From Auxenochlorella pyrenoidosa (lineage: Eukaryota > Chlorophyta > Trebouxiophyceae > Chlorellales > Chlorellaceae): a DNA stretch of 11,901 bases. Positions within the stretch are counted from its first letter, which is position 1, and each line of letters opens with the position of its first letter. Position numbers and translations under genes: made by a program. Below, in pieces: positions 8,801 through 11,901 of this stretch. The DNA lies in assembly GCA_001430745.1 (NCBI GenBank), contig KQ481950.1:126462-138362 (forward strand), given 5' to 3'. Under the pieces are notes generated by a model. It saw nothing but the letters and a program-made list of their open reading frames with translations, had not been told where the DNA came from and made no database searches.

Positions 8801-8975
8801 TGCGACTGGCAGGCGCGGCAAGCTGTGCACCGGCTGCCGCGTGGCGCGCTACTGCTCGCGGGAATGCAGCGTGGCAGACTGGGGCGCGGGCCATCGCCGG
8901 GCGTGCCGCTTGCTGGCGGCGGAAAAAGAGGCAACAGCTGGTGTCCAGGAGGCTGCAGAGGGCAATGATGCTTGA
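5810..8975 (+). CDS. Large helical-repeat-like protein with C-terminal MYND zinc finger (multi-exon, two unexplained frame offsets)
   Basis: Exons: 5810-5994, 6080 to about 7837 (with two frame offsets), 7889-8117 and 8301-8975. Introns 5995-6079 (GTGAGG), 7838-7888 (GTGAGG, only 51 bases) and 8118-8300 (GTTTGA) have matching phases and GCAG acceptors. The ATG at 5810 has A at -3 and G at +4; an in-frame ATG at 5723 is an alternative. The product is about 940 residues, mostly Leu/Ala-rich amphipathic helices suggesting an armadillo-like solenoid (inference). At 8772-8906 there is a MYND finger: CAYQAC, KLCTGC, ARYCSREC, DW, then HRRAC, so all eight expected Cys/His ligands are present. MYND domains bind proline-rich peptides in partner proteins, often in transcriptional or chromatin complexes. 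No SET domain is visible, so methyltransferase activity is unlikely. The C-terminal finger is certain; the exact central protein sequence is not, because of the offsets at about 6170 and 6556. Confidence 0.8.
6165..6190 (+). other. Reading-frame offset 1 in the MYND gene
   Basis: The frame running from 6081 (MLRRLGRAVEAFDAALVPQL) meets TGA at 6186-6188, while convincing coding continues in another frame as RLLMLFHAGLSASCAAAH from 6179. One extra base in the C-run at 6170-6175 would join them as GGPPSRLLMLFHAGL. No intron with correct phase that also keeps the preceding coding-like residues was found. Either a missing C in the assembly, a real frameshift, or an unusual intron. Confidence 0.6.
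6550..6606 (+). other. Reading-frame offset 2 in the MYND gene
   Basis: The second frame reads VHTVAQFLLAVPA up to about 6557, and coding resumes in the original frame as SPQNGAVQPVPFPFDP from about 6583. A GTGAGT...TATAG segment at 6558-6582 has the right phase but would be a 25-base intron, implausibly short. The better-looking 48-base option ending at 6605 has the wrong phase and leads into a stop. A one-base excess in the assembly near 6549-6555 is the alternative. The net frame before offset 1 and after offset 2 is the same. Confidence 0.55.
8127..8210 (+). repeat. G-rich intron tract with G-quadruplex motif
   Basis: The 5' half of the 8118-8300 intron of the MYND gene is almost pure G/T on the sense strand. 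G runs at 8127-8130, 8132-8135, 8137-8140 and 8146-8148 with loops of 1-5 bases fit the canonical quadruplex pattern, and more G runs follow to about 8210. It could fold in the pre-mRNA and affect splicing; that is inference. Confidence 0.75.
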
Positions 8976-9450
8976 AATGCTTCCATCAGGACACCTGCCT
9001 GCTATCTGTCGCGTGCTACGGTCCGGCATACCAGCTCGAGTCATGAACCTGCGATGCTCTGGATGGTGCTCAGCCTTTTGTTCACCACTGCTGCTGCCAA
9101 AGGCATGTATTACCCTTGCAAAGCTGCTGTCGTTCCAAGGCATCAGGTCGCGATGAACACCACAGCCAAAGAAAGCGGCTGCCATAAAAACCTGCAGGAC
9201 TGGCGGTGGTCGGCACCTGGCGGCAGCTGCTGCTCACACAACCCCTTCCTGCACAGCCTCAGTTCTGCTCGGCTTGCACAAACACACGGTTGTGACTGCA
9301 AGGCCGTGGGGCTGGCAATGGCTACAGCAGGGTTCCAAGCATGCTCAGCAGCCCTTGCTTTGAAAGCCCGCAAAGCTCCCCCGGTCCCCTGCAGTACTTG
9401 TCACGACGGGGAAGGCATCCCTTGCTGGTTCGACATCGAGAACAGCCAGC
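8976..9450. other. Intergenic region between the MYND and transporter genes
   Basis: The 475 bases between the MYND-gene stop and the transporter start should hold the 3' end of the first gene and the promoter and 5'UTR of the second. Open frames crossing it have no recognisable domain, and no clear TATA box or TGTAA signal was found by eye. The frame leading into the transporter ATG is open back to a TGA near 9360, but no other ATG occurs in that stretch. Confidence 0.5.
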
Positions 9451-11707
9451 ATGGGCCTCCTGGCGCTGTGGGACGCAGCGTTCAGTCGCGTGCGCGCCAA
9501 CGAGCGCCTGCACCTGGCTTGGTGCTGCGGTGGCGTCATCGGCTGCCTGGTGCGCTTGTAGGGTGGGGCCCAGGCGCCCTGGCACGTCCTCGCTTGAAAG
9601 TGGCGCCGCTGTGGCGTCGGCGCTCACGCCAATTCCGACAGGCATATGCTGTTGCTTATGCCGATCCAGCTATCGCGGCCTGCATCGCCTGGGCGGCGGC
9701 AGCTGCTGCCGCCACCACAACCGACGCCTCAGCGGACCTGCCGAGCTGCTCACCGGACTGGCGAGAAGTCGAACACACGCAACCTCCATTTTGCCCTGGA
9801 ATATGTCAAACACAAACGCCCCACCCGCCACTGCAGGTGCTCTATGGAGTCCTCCAAGTGCGCTGGTCTCCGGGGCCCGGGACAGCCCAGTCAGCGCCGC
9901 CTGTGTGGCGGGTGGCGTATGCATTGCCAGCCAGTGTGCACGCAGCTGGATTACGCAGCCCGGCTGGCGGTGCACAGTGATGCAAGTGGCATGCAAGCTG
10001 TGCGCCTGAGGATACCAGCAGCCAGCCCGAGTCCGGAGCGCTCCTCTTTTCCTTGAGGCCGCCGCCGCCGCCGCCTGCCTGGCGCCCTCCCTCCTTCTCC
10101 CCTGGAGCGCCCCTCAATTCCTTGATGCCGTCGCCACCGCCGCCGCCCCCGCCCCTTTTGCGCCCTCCCCCGTGCCCCCCTGCAGGAGCGCATCATGCAG
10201 GGCAGCTTTGGTGGCGAGACCTTCACCTTCTCGCTCTTCCTGGTGCTGTGCAATCGGCTGACCACCATGACCGTCGCCTTCACCATGCTGCTGGTGCGCT
10301 GCACGCCTGCCCTGCACGCTGTGCTCCTCGCCTCCCCACCCCTGAGAGCACCGACAGCTGGTGTAGTAGCAGCGACCGCCGCTGCCGCCGACAGTCATGC
10401 GCGCAGCTCGCAAGGCATGCCGGCTGCTGGCCCCCTGTCGCCGCCGCCGCCGCCTGGACGCCCCTGCACTTCCACCCACCCACGTGCGCACACAAGCACA
10501 CTCTCTCACACACACGCTCACACACACACCACACCCCTTGCCCCCCACACCCCCGTCGCTCGCAGCTGTACGGGCAGGACATGCGGCCCGTGGCGCCCCC
10601 CTACAACTACGCCGCCGTGTCGGTCTCCAATGTCGTGGCCACCTTCTGCCAGTACGAGGCGCTCAAGCACGTGTCATTCCCCATGCAGGCAAGGAAACAT
10701 GCCGCCCCGCCGCTGCATTGCAAAGCGGCGCCGGCAGCCGCGCCGCGCAGCCGGGCAGTGTCCTGTGTGCCTCCGACCTGCCCGCACCACTGCCCGGGGT
10801 GTGCGCTGGCGGCCCGCTAGCTGGTCACGTGCCCTTGCTTATGGCGTGACCAACCAGCCGACGCCGACCACCCCCAAAAGTAAAAAAAAATCAAGAGTGA
10901 AACAACAATCCACCCCTGCAGACCCTGGGCAAGTGCGCCAAGATGATCCCGGTCATGATCTGGGGCACCATCATCCTCAAGAAGCGCTACAGTGAGGCGC
11001 CGCCGCCGGCTGCACATCTCTGTGTGTGCGCCCGCGCTGGAGCCGCGGCTGCCCGCCGCCTCGCCTCTCACACCTCTTCGGCGCAGCCACAGGCCGGGCT
11101 CCCCTGCCTGCTTGTGCGCCCTTTACGCCCCACCCACGGGTGCTGTTCCCCTCAACCTGCCTGACCTGCTCTGCCCCGCGCTGTATGCAGACGGCAAGGA
11201 CTACCTGAACGCCGCGCTCATCACGCTGGGCTGCACCCTCTTCCTCATGACCGGCTCGGTCAAGAGCAAGCACGCCTCGTCCGACTCCTCCGTCTTCGGC
11301 CTGCTGCTCATGCTGGGCTACCTGGGCTTTGATGGCTTCACCTCCACCTTCCAGGACAAGCTGTTCAAGGTGGGGAGGGGTGGGTGGGTTTCGGGGGGGG
11401 GGGCGTGGCGAGGGCAGCCTGGCGCCGTCAAACGCGTCATGTGGGTTCACAGTTCGCCTGGCCGCGACGCAGCCTGCAGCGCAGGCTCCGCTGCAGCTCG
11501 CCGCCACAGCGTGCGCCGTTTGCACTGCCGCCGCTGCGGTTGCTGACGCCCCGCTCTCCACGCACCCTGCTGCCCGCGTCTCCCCCTTGCCCGCCTGCAG
11601 GGCTTCCAGATGACCATCTACAACCAGATCCTGTACGTCACCACCTTCTCCGCCACCTTCTCCCTGCTGGGCCTCATCTCCGCGGGGCAGCTCATGCCCG
11701 CGCTCAG
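9451..11707 (+). CDS. UAA-family nucleotide-sugar transporter, UTR5-like (seven exons, 3' truncated by window)
   Basis: A multi-pass Golgi/ER membrane carrier of the drug/metabolite transporter superfamily, expected to exchange a UDP-sugar (or PAPS, as in related SLC35B2/B3) for a nucleotide monophosphate. Exons: 9451-9549, 9837-9857, 10186-10293, 10566-10688, 10922-10991, 11191-11369, 11601-11707; all phases match and give 235 residues. The joined protein tracks plant UTR5 without gaps: GGVIGCLVLYGVLQERIMQ, SLFLVLCNRLTT, CQYEALKHVSFPMQTLGKCA, KMIPVMIWGTIILKK, LGYLGFDGFTSTFQDKLFK, YNQILY. The start ATG has A at -3 and G at +4, and no earlier in-frame ATG follows the upstream stop. The N-terminus is short, with little before the first membrane span. 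The last visible exon ends in phase 2 at GTGGGT, so the C-terminal membrane spans lie beyond the right edge. Exact substrate cannot be read from sequence. Confidence 0.93.
9837..9857 (+). other. 21-base microexon of the transporter gene (VLYGVLQ)
   Basis: Bounded by CTGCAG (acceptor, 9831-9836) and GTGCGC (donor at 9858), it encodes exactly VLYGVLQ in phase 0. It falls at the position where plant UTR5 proteins read YGVLQEKIM or YGLLQEKIM. The preceding exon ends GGVIGCL and the next begins ERIMQ, so the conserved end of the first membrane segment exists only if this exon is included. Confidence 0.88.
10488..10536 (+). repeat. CA-rich tract in transporter intron 3
   Basis: An imperfect CA/CT repeat occupies the 3' part of the intron 10294-10565, shortly before the CGCAG acceptor. 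It may serve as the pyrimidine-containing acceptor tract or be a simple microsatellite. Confidence 0.7.
10689..10921 (+). other. GC-AG intron in the transporter gene
   Basis: The exon ending SFPMQ at 10688 is followed by GCAAGG rather than GT, and the next conserved residues, TLGKCAKMIP, begin at 10922 after CTGCA|G. Both junctions are in phase 0 and the joined string matches the invariant family motif SFP.Q.L.KCAKMIP. CAG|GCAAG is the typical context of minor GC donors, which pair well with U1 at the other positions. Confidence 0.88.
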
Positions 11708-11901
11708 GTGGGTGCCGCCCGCGGCCGGCCAGGCCGCACAGAGGGCAGGGTTAGGTCGGGGCCTGGTGCTCCCTTGGTTTGGCCATGCCAAGGGGTGCCT
11801 GATATTCTTGTCCTGTTGATCGATCGTGGGTGACAGGGACCGCGCCGCGGCCTGCTTGCTTGCCCGCGCCGCGCCTCCCGCCCCCAACCGTCTGCCCGTT
11901 G
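11708..11901 (+). other. Transporter intron running off the window end
   Basis: It begins GTGGGT after a phase-2 exon end. A possible acceptor, GTGACAG near 11837, would open a frame (RDRAAACLLARAAP), but this does not resemble the next segment of plant UTR5 proteins, so the intron probably continues past 11901. Confidence 0.55.

Noticed and set aside
9415..9445. tRNA-like GGTTCGA element at about 9427
   Set aside because: It resembles a T-loop, but no acceptor stem, D arm or anticodon arm could be formed around it.
9054..10056. Long plus-strand ORFs crossing 9054-10056 in three frames
   Set aside because: They span the transporter introns and 5' flank. The conserved transporter exons use only 9451-9549 and 9837-9857 in this interval, and the rest shows no domain.
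10114..11561. Minus-strand ORFs opposite the transporter
   Set aside because: They are antisense shadows of conserved exons and CA-repeat introns (Val/Cys runs from the repeat); no domain seen.

Overview
The window looks like nuclear DNA of a green alga, most likely a Chlorella-like trebouxiophyte or a close chlorophyte. The evidence is very high GC with G/C-ending codons, multi-exon genes with introns of about 50-350 bases ending almost always in GCAG, Ala/Gly/Ser-rich low-complexity protein stretches, and a sugar-nucleotide transporter whose protein reads like plant homologues. No bacterial operon, mobile element, CRISPR array, rRNA or tRNA was seen. All gene models were assembled by eye from splice sites, phases and family conservation.

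Layout: (1) 39-915, plus strand: the last three exons of an AIG1/FAR-17a family membrane protein, possibly a fatty-acid-ester hydrolase; its 5' part lies outside the window. (2) 916-2470: a long convergent intergenic or 3'UTR region, strongly purine-rich on the plus strand over 1480-2130, with a perfect 20-bp palindrome. (3) 2471-3984, minus strand: a three-exon gene for an unrecognised low-complexity protein with one confident coiled coil; its 5' end may lie further upstream. (4) 3985-5809: a divergent intergenic/5' region of lower GC. (5) 5810-8975, plus strand: a long gene of about 940 codons for an Ala/Leu-rich, probably helical-repeat protein ending in a MYND zinc finger. Its reading frame shifts at two places that no ordinary intron explains. 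(6) 8976-9450: intergenic. (7) 9451 to the right edge, plus strand: seven exons of a UAA-family nucleotide-sugar transporter related to plant UTR5. It includes a 21-base microexon and a GC-AG intron, and the 3' end is cut off by the window.

The four genes have no evident shared pathway; the arrangement is ordinary for a eukaryotic chromosome. I found no convincing new multi-gene system. The points most worth checking are the transporter's microexon and GC donor, the two compensating frame offsets in the MYND gene, and the uncharacterised coiled-coil gene.
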